A stretch of 64,000 bases of DNA from contig BSBM01000597.1 in the NCBI GenBank assembly GCA_027924585.1, positions 1,385,501 to 1,449,500 on the forward strand, written 5' to 3'. Positions 11,413-22,262 of this stretch are shown here, piece after piece; the stretch's first letter is position 1; every line of letters starts with the position of its first letter. A program made the position numbers and the translations under genes. The stretch comes from Larix kaempferi. Its lineage: Eukaryota; Streptophyta; Pinopsida; Pinales; Pinaceae. The notes beneath the pieces are model-generated. The model was given only the letters and a program-made list of their open reading frames with translations, was not told the DNA's origin and did not search any database.

Positions 11413-12420
11413 TGAAAGTTTTCTTAGAATTTCAACCAAACCCGATTTTAATGTCACACTTGATAGTTTAATGCCCAACCCGGTTTTTGTTAATGCATAG
11501 AAAATGCATTTTAATTTTAAACATTTAAAAACACTATTGAAACTCATATTTATAGACAGAAAATGAAATTTAAATGCACACCATAAAATATTTCAGACTC
11601 ATAAATTTTTGGCCAATAGTCTAGGAAAAACCCACAAGGGGAAAACCTGTCAGAGAGAGTGAGAATGATTTTATTTCTTCAAAATAAATTCAGTACAGCA
11701 ATTTTCCAGACAACAGAATACTTATCTCCACCGAAAAATACACCCAAAAGCTGCCTCTAAATCAATTCCCAACTGCCTCCATTTCTGTACAAAACATGTC
11801 CTCGATTTTTGTGCAAAACAGGTCCTCGATTTCTGTGGCGACTGCCTCAGTTTTTGTGCAAAAACAGAACCTCGAAATCTATGCAAGAAAGGATAGTACG
11901 GCCTTCCTGTACCTTCCTCGATTTTTGTGCCCTCTATCTCGAGATTCATGCCCAGAATCACTCCTCGAAATTTGTGCCAAGAATCTCTGTTGTCAACCTC
12001 AGTTTTTGTGCCCACTAAAAATACTTCACTGCCTCGATTTTTGTGTTGTGTAAAAATGCTCAGAATGACTACCTCAAAAATCATGCCCACTCTTTGCTCT
12101 CTCTTCTCTTCTCCAAAAAGATGAAGTGAAATGCATTCCCTTGCGTTTTTTATTGAATCCCTAGGGTGAATGAATGGTCATCTAATCCAAGGGCTGAGAT
12201 TGGTTTAGATGAGTGGATGAGAATAAATGCTCATTTAATTCTCATGAAAATTAATTTCACTCACCTCACTTAAATTTATCAAAAAGTGACTTTAATCTCT
12301 AAAGTCAAATTAAATGCTCATCTCAAGTCATTTAATGCAAGGGTCACTTTATTTCCCCCTTTTAAGTGACTAAGGCAAAAGTCGCCTAGGGGAACTCTTT
12401 CCTAGGTACAAAAATCAACA
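11413..12420 (-). repeat. 3' LTR of element C
   Basis: This 1008-bp LTR is, on the minus strand, TGTTGATTTTTG...CTTTCA. It matches 17094-18076 throughout. It contains a degenerate array of CCTCGATTTTTGTGC units (plus-strand reading) from about 11772 to 12085. Confidence 0.92.
11772..12085. repeat. Degenerate 15-mer array inside LTR C
   Basis: About eleven copies of a motif near CCTCGATTTTTGTGC occur at irregular 22-45 bp spacing (for example 11801, 11847, 11913, 11961, 11995 and 12033). Variants include CCTCAGTTTTTGTGC and CCTCGAAATCTATGC. The same array is present in the other LTR, so it predates insertion. Its location in U3 suggests repeated regulatory sites, which is inference. Confidence 0.7.
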
Positions 12421-12835
12421 CTCCCTCTTGCCGAGGAAGGCGTTCTGCACCATTCCCAATTTGTCCCTGAAGAAGACAAGCTTGCCCCACCCTAAGGATT
12501 TTGTCAAAATGTCTGCAACATGCACATCAGTGGAAATGTATTGTAACTCCACAACTCCTCTCTGAACATAGTCTCGGATGAAGTGGTACATGATCTCTAT
12601 GTGCTTTGACCTGTCATGAAAAAATGGATTCTCAGATAGCTGGATGCAACTCTGATTGTCACAGTAAATCACTGTGGGCCTCAGCTCCTAATCAAATAAA
12701 TTTACCAATAACTTGTGAAGCCACAGTGCCTCGCAAGTAGCCTAACTGGTTTCCATGTACTCAGCCTTGGCAGAACTCAAAGCAATGGACTTTTGCTTCC
12801 AACTGAACCACGACACTACTCTCGAGCCCAAGCTG
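12415..12835 (-). pseudogene. Element C RNase H end
   Basis: After a TAG (at a usual glutamine position) the frame 12672-12415 reads YCDNQSCIQLSENPFFHDRS, HIEIMYHFIRDYVQRGVV and ADILTKSL, the C-terminal half of copia RNase H. Its stop codon lies a few bases inside the 3' LTR. This is the usual compact arrangement of pol end, PPT and LTR. Confidence 0.85.
12421..12429 (-). other. Polypurine tract of element C
   Basis: AAGAGGGAG on the minus strand immediately precedes the 3' LTR start TGTTGATT. It is the expected plus-strand primer site. Confidence 0.8.
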
Positions 12836-12858
12836 AAGCAACAACTGGAAGTGCTCCT

Positions 12859-14009
12859 CTAATCCATCACACCGACTGCCCAATCTGAATCCGTGAAGCC
12901 AACCAAACTAACTCCACCCAAACTCCTGTAGTCCAAACCAAAATCCATTGTCCCTGCAAGGTATCTCAACACATGTTTCGCGGTTGTCCAGTGCACTCTC
13001 CTAGGCTCTACCATGAACTGACTGAAAGTGTTCACCCCAAAACATAAGTATGGCCTGGTGTTGACCAGATACATCAATGAAGCAATGAGCAAACGATATA
13101 ATGTAGGATCTACCAACTCTCCCTCAAAAGCATGAAGTTGCTTCCAATTGGTAATCATTGGTGTGGACATAGCCCTGCAGTCCTCCATCCGAAATCTCCT
13201 CAGAATATCTGCAGCATACTTTGCTTGTGCCAAGAAAATATGACTAGGCTCCTGCCCTCCATCCCCAAATAATAGTGCATCAGCCCAATATATGTCATCT
13301 CATACTCTGAAGCAAGATCTCTCTTGCAAGCTGCAATGAGACGCTCCTCCCCTATGATAAACAAATCATCAATGTACAACAGAAGAATGAGTGGATCCCC
13401 ATGAACCACAATGAAGTAAAGATTGGGATCAGCCTCACTCTTCTGAAATCCCATCGACATCAGATATGCATCAATCCTGGAATACCAAGCTCGAGGAGCT
13501 TGCTTCAGACCATACAAGGCCTTCTTCAGCCTGCAGACATGAGAATCCCTCCCATGAATCTCAAATCCCTGCGGCTGCTCCAAATAAACCTCCTCCTGCA
13601 GAAGACCATTGAGAAATGTGGTCTTCACATCCATCTGGTGGATCTTCCAACCCATCTCTGATGCCATGGAAATCACTGCTCTAATAGAAGAATATCGAGC
13701 AACTGATGCAAAGGTCTCATCATAATCTACTCCCTCTATCTGTGAAAAACCTCATGCCACAAAGCGAGCCTTGAACTTCTCCACACTGCCATCGGCAGCA
13801 TGCTTCACCTTGTAAATCCACTTGGAAGTCACCACTGACTTCCCCTCTGGTCTCGATACAATCTCCCATACATCATTCTTCATGATGGAATGGTACTCTT
13901 CCATCATGGCATCTCTCCAAACCTGATGTTGAGAGGTCTCCTCAAAAGCAGAGGGCTTCGACTCACGAAGACTTGCAACTAATGCCATACCCAATCTGTC
14001 AGGCATCAC
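12859..14009 (-). pseudogene. Element C reverse transcriptase, frameshifted
   Basis: Frame 14009-13752 holds the RT N-terminus (WRDAMMEEYHSIMKNDVWEI, VVTSKWIYKVKHAADGSVEK, ending KARFVA). Frame 13676-13200 has the fingers and palm: WKIHQMDVKTTFLNGLLQEE, YGLKQAPRAWYSRID and the catalytic box LLLYIDDLFIIG (YIDD). Frame 13233-12859 carries the thumb and RNase H onset (LMYLVNTRPYLCFGVN, VGFTDSDWA). There are three frames, so at least two frameshifts. The RT copies element RNA in active relatives. Confidence 0.9.
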
Positions 14010-14503
14010 AACTGTCCAAATAGGCTCCTGGGGCCTACCAAATGACTATGCTTCCTTTAAGGTATCGCGAAGCCATTTAGGCTTCATCTTCCCTGAAGGT
14101 GGCTCCCAAACTAGTTTATCCTCATCTAAAGAACTGCCAAAAGTGGAAGGCCCAACAACCTGTGAGCCAGTAGCAGGTGAACTCAAACATCATTCTTCGT
14201 GATGGAATGGTACTCTTCCATCATGGCATGTCTCCAAACCTAATGCTGAGAGGCCTCCTCAAAAGTAGAAGGCTCCGACTCACGAAGACTAGCAACAAAT
14301 GCCATACCCAATCTGTCAAGCATCATAACTGTCCGAATAGGCTCTTGGGGGCTACCAAATGACTCTGCTTCCTTCAAGGTATCGCGCAGCCATTTAGGCT
14401 TCCCCTTCCCTAAAGGTGGCTCCCAAACTAGTTTATCCTCATCTGAAGAACTGCCAGAAGTGGAAGGCCCGACAACCTATGAGCTAGTAGCAAGTGAACT
14501 AAA
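13871..14503. repeat. 317-bp tandem duplication within element C pol
   Basis: 13871-14187 and 14188-14503 are consecutive copies of the same segment, which covers the integrase-RT linker and the first part of RT. The copies differ by roughly 8-10% by eye. Only the left copy joins in frame to the rest of RT. The duplication puts an extra broken RT start before the real one. Confidence 0.9.
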
Positions 14504-14662
14504 AGATCCAGAACCTGCAACTAGTGAACCTGTAACCTGAGATCTAAAACCTATCCCCGAAATACCTATTGACTAAACCACTGTACCTGTAGAACCTGTG
14601 CCTGTAACCTGTGGACCAGTAACTCTGGAAACCTGTGATCTAGTACTCTAAACTGAAGATCC

Positions 14663-15621
14663 CTATGTCACCTGAGGTGTGGAAGCCCGTGACTCCTCAT
14701 ACTCCAACTCTCTAGACTTCCTGAAGGCTCTCTCCTCAAACCTCACTTCCCGCCTCACAACAACTTTCCTGAGTGCAGGAAGATAAATGCGGAAAGCCTT
14801 CGAAGTCACATCATAGCACACAAAGATGCCCTTCTCTGCAGTGGGTTCCAAATTTGTCCTCTTCTCATAAAGGACATGAGAGTAAGTCAAATAGCCAAAT
14901 ATGCGAAAATGACCAACCTCAGGCTTCTTGTCTGTGAACATCTCCTCATGAGTCTTCCTCCCCAAGGCACGGTGGGGACTCATGTTCTGAAGGTAAACAA
15001 TTGTACTGCAAGCTTCGGACCAAAGAAAGAAAGGAAGACTCTGATCATGAAGCATAGCTCTCACTACTCCCAAAATAGCATTGTTCTTCCTTTCAGCCAC
15101 TCCATTCTGCTCAGGAGTATATGGAACTGTCAACTGTCTCTGTATGTCCTCATGTCTGCAAAACTCATTGAAATCATTGGAGGTATACTCGCCCCCATTG
15201 TCTAATCTCAGAACCCGAATCCTCCTCCCTGTCTGATTCTCCACAAGAGCTTTGAACTCTTGGAAGTTCCGCAAGACATAACTGACTTCTTGCTCGTCAA
15301 GAAGTAGATACAAGTTTTCCTGGAATAGTCATCGATGAAAATCACATAATACTCAAAACCTGTCAAAGAAACAGATGACATAGGACCACATAAATATGAG
15401 TAAATCAAATCAAGCACCCTTGCTGACCTGCTGTCACTGCTCGAAAAAGCAGTCTTGGTGTACTTTCCCAAAGCACACCCTCTACATACATCACTGTGCT
15501 CTATGTTGATTTTTGGTAGACCTGTAACCATACTCCTCAACAATCTCAAAGTTGGGTGATGCAAATGGGCCATCCTCCGATGCCATAACTCGCAAAGCTC
15601 ACTACTACTACTGTGTGCCAA
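14663..15621 (-). pseudogene. Element C integrase, split by frameshift
   Basis: Frame 15621-15208 has the pre-integrase zinc motif (LWHRRMAHLHHPTLRLL, then CRGCALGK) and the first catalytic aspartate region LDLIYSYLCGPM with FIDDYSRKTCIYF. A frameshift near 15310 moves to frame 15313-14663, which has RLDNGGEYTSNDFNEFCRHE, then VPYTPEQNGVAERKNNAIL with the catalytic glutamate context, and GYLTYSHVL at the C-terminal side. Family: retroviral-type integrase core (rve) of Ty1/copia, which joins element ends to host DNA. Here it is frameshifted and inactive. Confidence 0.88.
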
Positions 15622-15627
15622 AGCATG

Positions 15628-15990
15628 TTAGGGCTGAAATAAGAGCTTGTATTGTTTCCCGCATCTAACCCCAATGTCCAAAGAGGTAGATGGTCCTGCA
15701 GTCTTGGAGAAGATACACACATGTCCCGCATCCATGAAACAAACCCCAAGACCCCTATCCTCAATAGTGGAAACTGATACCAAGTTCTTTTTCAACCCAG
15801 GAACAAATAACACATCCCTCAAAATCATAGGACTCATGGACTCCCTCTGAAAAGTAATGGTCCCACGACCAACTGCTCTGATAATCGTGTCATCTCCCAG
15901 TACAACCTCCACATCTACACATGTCTGTGAAAGCTCAGAGAACATCTCTCGAGCACCTGTCATGTGACTCGAAGCTCTGCTATCAATATA
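15628..15990 (-). pseudogene. Element C aspartic protease remnant
   Basis: The active-site region reads YIDSRASSHMTG, where copia proteases normally have DSGAS; the glycine is replaced by arginine. A TGA precedes it where tryptophan is usual. The open frame from 15963 continues with GRGTITFQ and ILRDVLFVPGLKKNLVSVS, the conserved end of the protease and the link to the pre-integrase domain. The catalytic aspartate is kept but the fold is probably inactive. Confidence 0.82.
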
Positions 15991-16179
15991 TCAAGTGCTA
16001 GTGGTAAATGCACCCATCTGATGGCCAGTCAACAAAGAATACTCCATCTCAATATCTAAATCAGTGTTGGTGATAATAGAGGCTCTCTCTCTCTCAACAT
16101 GTCCAACACAAAGAGAAAACTCTCTCTGAAATCCCTCTCCAAAGTCATCAATCTATGTTGAGGTTGTTGTATGTTGCTT

Positions 16180-16968
16180 CTTCTTCTTCTTTGGACACTA
16201 TGAAGCATAGTGCCCAAATCCCTGACAAGCAAAGCACTTGGCTTTGCTTAAGTCTTTCTTCTGTCCACCCTGTTGTTGCTAGGCCCCACCTTGCTTGGGG
16301 CCATTCTTCTTCTTCTTCCCTTTTGCAATCAATGCCACATTTTCCTCATCCTCCCTAACCTGTGAAGAGTTGCCCTGCACAAGACTTCACCTGGTCTCCT
16401 CTTGTACAAAATCATCCCACAGCCTATCCCAGGAAGGTAAATTCTCCCTACCAACTATAGCTTGCACAAAAACTGCCCATGGCTTGGTCACACCATTCAC
16501 TGCCGTCTGCACTAGCTCAATGGCTAAAACTAACTCCCCAACTGCTGCAAACTCATCTCTAACCTGAGATATCCTAGTAAGGTAAGATGTCACTCCCTCT
16601 GCACCATTCATCTTTATACCCTTCATCTTCTCTCTTAAGACAATCTTCCAGTTCTCATTAGTGCTCTGGTATAAACTGGTCAAAGCATCCCACATTTTAT
16701 ATGCACGATCTTAATCTAAAATATGTGGAATAATGTGGTATTTAACTGCATCTAGAACAATTCTCCTAGCATTACAGTCCTTCTTGTTAAAAGCTATTAA
16801 TGCCTGTGCATCTGTAGTAGCGGGAATCTGAATAAGTTTAGTTGTAGTATTGTTTACCACTTCATCCCATAGTTCATTTTCCTCCAAGATAAGCATTAGC
16901 CTAGCCTTCCATGGAACAAAATTCCCTGACCCATCTAGCCTATCATCCAACCTAAGTCTTGTAGCCAT
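16180..16968 (-). pseudogene. Element C gag with zinc knuckle
   Basis: It starts at an ATG (16968) reading MATRLRLDDRLDGSGNFVPW, typical of copia gag (UBN2/DUF4219-like N-terminus), with ILEENELWDEVV following. After a TAA the same frame continues from 16695 with MWDALTSLYQSTNENWKIVL. A CCHC nucleocapsid motif CFACQGFGHYAS-stop-CP lies at about 16240-16195, followed by a lysine run. The frame has stops where glutamine or arginine is expected (TAA, TAG and TGA), so it cannot make full-length Gag-Pol. The role in live relatives is capsid formation and RNA packaging. Confidence 0.87.
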
Positions 16969-17081
16969 CTTACTGCCAACTCAACAAGGTGTTGCCCACT
17001 TACAAAAGAAAATTATTGACTGCCCACTGACAAAAGAAAATTACTGACGGTCTAAAAATCACTTCTATTTTCTGCCCCCAA

Positions 17082-17093
17082 GCTCTAATACCA
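17082..17093 (-). other. Primer binding site of element C
   Basis: The minus strand reads TGGTATTAGAGC, one transition from the initiator-Met PBS. It directly abuts the 5' LTR end CTTTCA. Confidence 0.85.
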
Positions 17094-18076
17094 TGAAAGT
17101 TTTCTTAGAATTTCAACCAACCCGGTTTTAATGTCACACTTGATAGTTTTATGCCCAGCCCAGTTTTTGTTAATGGTTGGAAAATGCATTTTAACTCAGA
17201 CATTTAAAAACACTGTTGAAACTCACATTTACAGACAGAAAATGAAATTTAAATGCACACCATAAAATATTTCAGACTCGGAAATTTTTGGCCAATAGCC
17301 CAAGAAAAACCCACAAGAGGAAAACCTGTCAGAGATAGTGAGAATGACTTTATTTCTTCAAAATAAATTCAGTACAGCAATTTTCCAGTCAACAGAGGAC
17401 TTATCTCCACTGAAAAATACACCCAGAAGCTGCCTCAAAATCAGTGCCCAGCTGCCTCGATTTCTGTGTAAAACAAGTCCTCAATTTCTGTGCATGATGC
17501 CTCAATTTTTGTGCAAAAACAAAACCTCGTAATCTGTGCAAGAAAGGACAGTACAACCTACCAATACCTTCCTCAATTTGTGTGCCCTCTATCTTGAGAT
17601 TCGTGCCCAAAATCCCTCATCAAAATCTATGCTAAGAATCTTTGATGTACGGCCTCGATTTATGTGCCCACTGAAAATTCTTCACTGCCTCGATTTCTCT
17701 ACTGTGCAAAAATGCCCAGAATGGTTGCCTCAAAAATTTTGCCCACTCTTTGATCTCTCTTCTCTTCTCCAAAAAGATGAAGTGAAATGCCTTCCCTTGC
17801 CTTTTTGATTCAATCCCTAGGGTGAGTGAATGGCCATCTAATCCAAGGGTTGGGATTGGTTTAGATGAGTGGATGAGAATAAATGCTCATTTAATTCTCA
17901 TGAAAATTAATTTCACTCACCTCACTTAAATTTATCAAAAAGTGACTTTAATCTCTAAAGTCAAATTAAATGCTCATCTCAATTCATTTAATGCAAGGGT
18001 CACTTTATTTCCCCCTTTTAAGTGACTAAGGCAAAAGTCACCTAGGGGAACACTTTCCTAGGTACAAAAATCAACA
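17094..18076 (-). repeat. 5' LTR of element C
   Basis: This 983-bp LTR has its inner edge fixed by the adjoining PBS (17082-17093) and its outer edge by the TAGAA duplication. It carries the same CCTC(G/A)ATTT(T/C)TGTGC array at about 17450-17740. Confidence 0.92.
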
Positions 18077-18081
18077 TAGAA

Positions 18082-20150
18082 GGGTTAGGAAGCAATGGCT
18101 CTCTCATTATTCTTCTCCTTCCTTGTTGAATTTCATCGGTACTCTCTGTATTTGCTTGCAAGATTTATAGCGAGAGAAAGTTGCAGCAATAGGTCCCTAC
18201 ATTCACCATACATCATTATCACTGTTGTTACACCAGTGAGGGAGGCTTGTAAAGTGTTAGCATTTGAAGTAGTGTATCAAGGAGATAGTAGAGGTGCAAG
18301 GAAATGTGACCAAGATGGTGATGGCAATGGCTATAGGTGCTAAAAATAGGTGAAGCCAATTCAAATCTCAAACAAAGGTGACCAATCAAGTCCATGGTAA
18401 GTTCAATGTGGAGTCAAAAAGCATGTTTTTGAAATGCAAGAAAGAAAACAACAATTAAAGTAATCCATGGTAAGTTCAATGTGGAGTCGAAAAGCATGTT
18501 TTTGAAATGCAAGAAAGAAAACAGCAATTAAAGTAATCTCGTTCTATCCTCTAGATGAAGGATCTAGAGTTGGAAGCCTCCCTTTCAATGATTCAAGCCC
18601 TTGGAAGAGAGATGCATTGCCAACCTCCCTCCCTTTCAGCATTCTAGCATGAGTGATCAGCATCGCTAACTTCCCCAGTGGGTAAAAGTTGGTCAATACT
18701 CCCTGCTCAACAGGAAATCCGGTTGACTCTCAAGCAGAGACTGACTCTGCTGGTCAGATGGAATCAGTTGTCAGCGCTCAGTTAGGCCTTTAACCATACT
18801 TTTGTTTTCATGTTCTGCAAGTTTATCCATCTGTTGGGACAATTTATCAAACAATAATCCTGCAAGTTTGTAGTGAAGACTTGTCGTTGTTTGAAATTTA
18901 ATGTGTCTTATACGCTTAACCTATACATCTATTTTTGAACTTAGTAGTAGCTACCCTTTGCACTATAATGGATGTTGTACACACAAGGCCACAGTATGTT
19001 TCTTGATATACAAATACTTAGTTTTTTTTTAACATTTATTGTCAATCAAAAGATTTCCTCCATCCCCAACCTTCATCCATTAGATTTAATAGTGCTTCCA
19101 ACTTGGAAACCTAGACTTAGCTCGGGATATATATTCTTCTATAGGATCATCAAATTTCCTGTAAATGACATCTTAAGAAAATGGGGCTTTCTCAAAACCC
19201 CAACTTGCAAATCCAATATATTTACAACTATCCAAATTTGCCCCAACTTTTCACATATATAACCATCACAAATTATGACATTCTCAACTAGTCTTACCTT
19301 TTAGACCCTTCTATGGGGATTGTTATGCAACCCGACATTGTACCTGCTATATCCGAGATTTCCACCCCAGCTCTGTAATTCCTACCTGTTACAATCTAAA
19401 CATGTCCCGTCCTGAATGCAAAAAGCCTCCCTTAATTAGATCTGTCAAAGTGGAGATATGCCCAATTGTTTTTAGTTTCTCTTGGGAGAGTGAACTTGCA
19501 TTAGCTGCATCTCCTTGAATTTTGCAACTGGGATGAAATTCAGACCTATAATATCCTGAGAGGTCACTTTCAGATGAATCAGGGCTCACTTCAAGTTTAT
19601 CTTAGAATCCTCAAATATGCCTGAATTAGTGAATCCTAATAGTTTTAGCAAGATTTTAGCACTGGGTAGAAACAATAACTTGCACTAATAGTGCCAACTC
19701 TGAAGAAATTTTAACCTATTGTAGTCACCACTGTCTTCGTTCCAAAACTGCAAGCAGTACGCAATTTGGAGGTCCCTCGAAAAATATTGACTCTGGCAGT
19801 GAAGGGTACTCCATGAAGGTGTCAAACCAAGAAACCCCTGCCAAAATGATCGAAAATGGAGCACAAGCTGACATAGCATAATAAACCCACATAACATATA
19901 TATCATGAAATACTCAACAATAAAACAACACTATTCGAGGGAAAAGCACAAAGTTTGACCAACCAATAAAAATTACATAAAATAGTGGGAAGCACCAGTT
20001 CCAAAAGAAATGAGCCGCACAATGCATGCCTTGGGAATGTAAAGGGGGCACCCTATGACCAAAAATAGGTAGGTATTCCATGCCTTTTACATCAAAACCC
20101 ACAAAGTACAAGACAGAATATCAATTTTTGATGACAAATTGATGACTTCA
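18082..20150. other. Intergenic stretch, no gene recognised
   Basis: This holds a 73-bp two-copy tandem duplication (18392-18464, 18465-18537) and otherwise unique AT-rich sequence. The small open frame from 18095 begins with a hydrophobic run but lacks any other support. Nothing else can be assigned. Confidence 0.4.
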
Positions 20151-20156
20151 AACCAG

Positions 20157-20400
20157 CATAGATCCTTAAACACGGATCTATCAGCACTGATGGATCCAAT
20201 TTCTTGAGGTGCAATTTTTTTTAAATCTTAAACTCAAGAAATGTGATCACTCTCATGCTTGATAGATCCAGGCTTAAGTTTTAATTTTTTATTTTAAAGG
20301 CCGGTGTGGATTTTTTAATTACTTTTCATGATTTTTATTTTATAAGCCGACATGAATTTTTTAATTGCTTTGCGTTTTTGGTAATGCAACATTACGTAAA
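20157..20400 (+). mobile_element. Foldback/MITE-like element, copy 1
   Basis: An imperfect inverted repeat (20157-20210 against 20235-20280) pairs GGATCTATCAGCACTGATGG with its partner, and ATTTCTTGAG with CTCAAGAAAT. It is followed by an AT-rich tail with GGCCGG and AAGCCGACATGAA. The hairpin plus tail matches, in reverse orientation, 40460-40757, which defines a repeat family. Confidence 0.6.
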
Positions 20401-21885
20401 GTTACAACATCTCCCCCATACTGGGATGAAGAGAACCTCGCTCCTCTCGATGTGATGATCATACTAGACATTAGTTCTAAACTATGGAGATAATGGCCAA
20501 CACACCCAAACATAATAATATAGTGCCAGTTGCGTCTCACGAGTCACAACAACGTTGACCACTTAAAATGCCCCATAATACAGGTGGGTATTTTGTCACT
20601 ACAACTAACATCCTTGAAGGCATCCACAAATAAAAAATCATAGTGCAGAGACTTGGATAGCAATACTCCCATGCCCAATAAGTCACCAAATGCTCAAAGA
20701 TTCATAGATATTTTGAGAGCCTAATTTTCTCAAATTTAAAGCTTCTATGTAACAAAAAATATTGTGACAATGTTGTTTTTTATATAAAACCAAACAAAAA
20801 ATTTGTGCCAGTGTTATGTTTTTTTTTTTTATACAGGCCAAAAGAACCCACTGCCATAATAAAGAAGAAAATAACTGCCTCAGAATATCGGCAATTTATA
20901 TACAGAAATAAGACCACCCCAGGCAGTTCAAAACACAGCCTGAACCCTGTATTAAGTCAAACCTCGATATATCCAGGGAGGCTGAAAGGGTAAAACATTA
21001 TCCGTCGCCTGCCCCAACCCAAATACAGGTTTTACAGAGAGATGAAAAATAGAAGCATAATGTAGAATACAAATACCACTTATGCAAAAGGATGGAACAC
21101 GAATATCCTATCTTTAATATCACCTTGCTATCAAAGAGATGCAACTTAAAATGATGGCTTAATACTACAGAAATTCATGTAGAAATTTTACTTAAAAGCC
21201 AAATCCACATCGTTGGGACATTTCAGCACAAAATAAAGGCTCACAAGCTAGTAGACAGCTAAAATTTTAGGTAAGTCTGCATGTCATTGGGAACTGAAAA
21301 TAATTTCAAAACATAATACTAAACAAACAGCAACAAACCAGCAACACCTAATGCCATGTGTGATAATATTAAATGTAGAAACTACTTCCATTAATTTGAA
21401 ATTCTGAAACATAGTATCTGCTGGATCGTCTCAAAAATATAAGGAAGATTTCCAAAGTAATTTATATTAAGTTGAAAGGACCATGTTCAGAAATGGCATG
21501 TTGCTCAAATACCAACTGCAAATCGCGAGTTCCATTCTGGCTTCATGCTGCTGAAAGCAGCACAGTTGAAATAAGACCAGTTGCCATCACAATCTAGCAT
21601 CCTGGATCCTCCTCTGCTGTTCAAGAGTTACAACTGCACTGAGGAGTGACGACAAGCTATAAACAAATGTTATCTTCATTCAGAGAGAGAGAGCTATAAT
21701 ACTAAGTGGACCAAAATTACTGCAATGTAAATACACCAAGCTACTTAGAATACCCTGCAACAATGTACTCTACCTAAAATTATCAATCACAGGTTCTAGT
21801 TGATGATAAGCTTAAAGATAACAGGAAATATATCAAAGTTATTTTGCTGTGTACCAAACTTAGATTATTTTAATGCTCTCTATGT
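20401..21885. other. Intergenic stretch
   Basis: No coding was recognised. It is AT-rich with a GA microsatellite at about 21681-21692. The minus strand around 21490-21660 is less AT-rich and could hold downstream transcribed sequence of the auxilin-like gene, but no splice-supported frame was found. Confidence 0.3.
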
Positions 21886-21889
21886 TTCT

Positions 21890-22082
21890 AGAAATATGTC
21901 TTAAGCTTCTAGTTGCTGCTCTATCAGGGAGGTATCTATGCTGTCAAAATCACCCAGGACTTGCACCTGGCCTCATCCACACCCACTCGGGAGATTTTGA
22001 ACCCGGGTCTCTGCATAGATACAAGCCAATCACCTCACTGCTTGCCACTAGACTTGATTTATTTAATGCTATTTTTTTTTGA
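21890..22082 (-). mobile_element. tRNA-derived SINE, tandem copy 1
   Basis: On the minus strand a pol III A-box-like CTAGTGGCAAGCAG and a B-box-like GGGTTCAAAATC are spaced as in tRNA-derived SINEs. The body is about 70% or more like the adjoining copy 22083-22262. The run of T at the right of this copy separates the two. Confidence 0.65.
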
Positions 22083-22262
22083 GAAATATGTCTTATAGAA
22101 TCCCTTTGGCTAAGTGCTGCACTATGAGGGACATATCTATGCTGCCAAAGTCACCCAGGATTTGCACCTGGCCTCATTCATACCCACTTGGGCGATTTTG
22201 AACCCGGGTCTCTGCATAGAGACAAGCCTGATCACCTCGCTGCTTGTCACTAGACCACAATC
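22083..22262 (-). mobile_element. tRNA-derived SINE, tandem copy 2
   Basis: The minus strand reads TGGTCTAGTGACAAGCAG (A box) and CCCGGGTTCAAAATCGCCC (B box). It shares GAAATATGTCTTA at the left edge with copy 1, so the pair arose by tandem duplication or insertion of one SINE next to another. Confidence 0.68.

Larger units (their letters stand above)
11413..18076 (-). mobile_element. Complete but decayed Ty1/copia retrotransposon C
   Basis: This minus-strand element has both LTRs (17094-18076 as 5' LTR, 11413-12420 as 3' LTR), TG...CA termini, PBS, PPT, and the copia domain order gag, protease, integrase, RT, RNase H. The flanking pentamer TAGAA occurs at 11408-11412 and 18077-18081, a perfect target duplication. 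Coding is broken by several in-frame stops in gag-protease, frameshifts between the integrase halves and RT, and a 317-bp tandem duplication. LTRs differ by roughly 8-10% by eye, so the insertion is old. Confidence 0.93.

Noticed and set aside
18095-18343. 82-codon frame with hydrophobic start
   Set aside because: No homology, no splice or promoter support, and it starts right next to element C's end.
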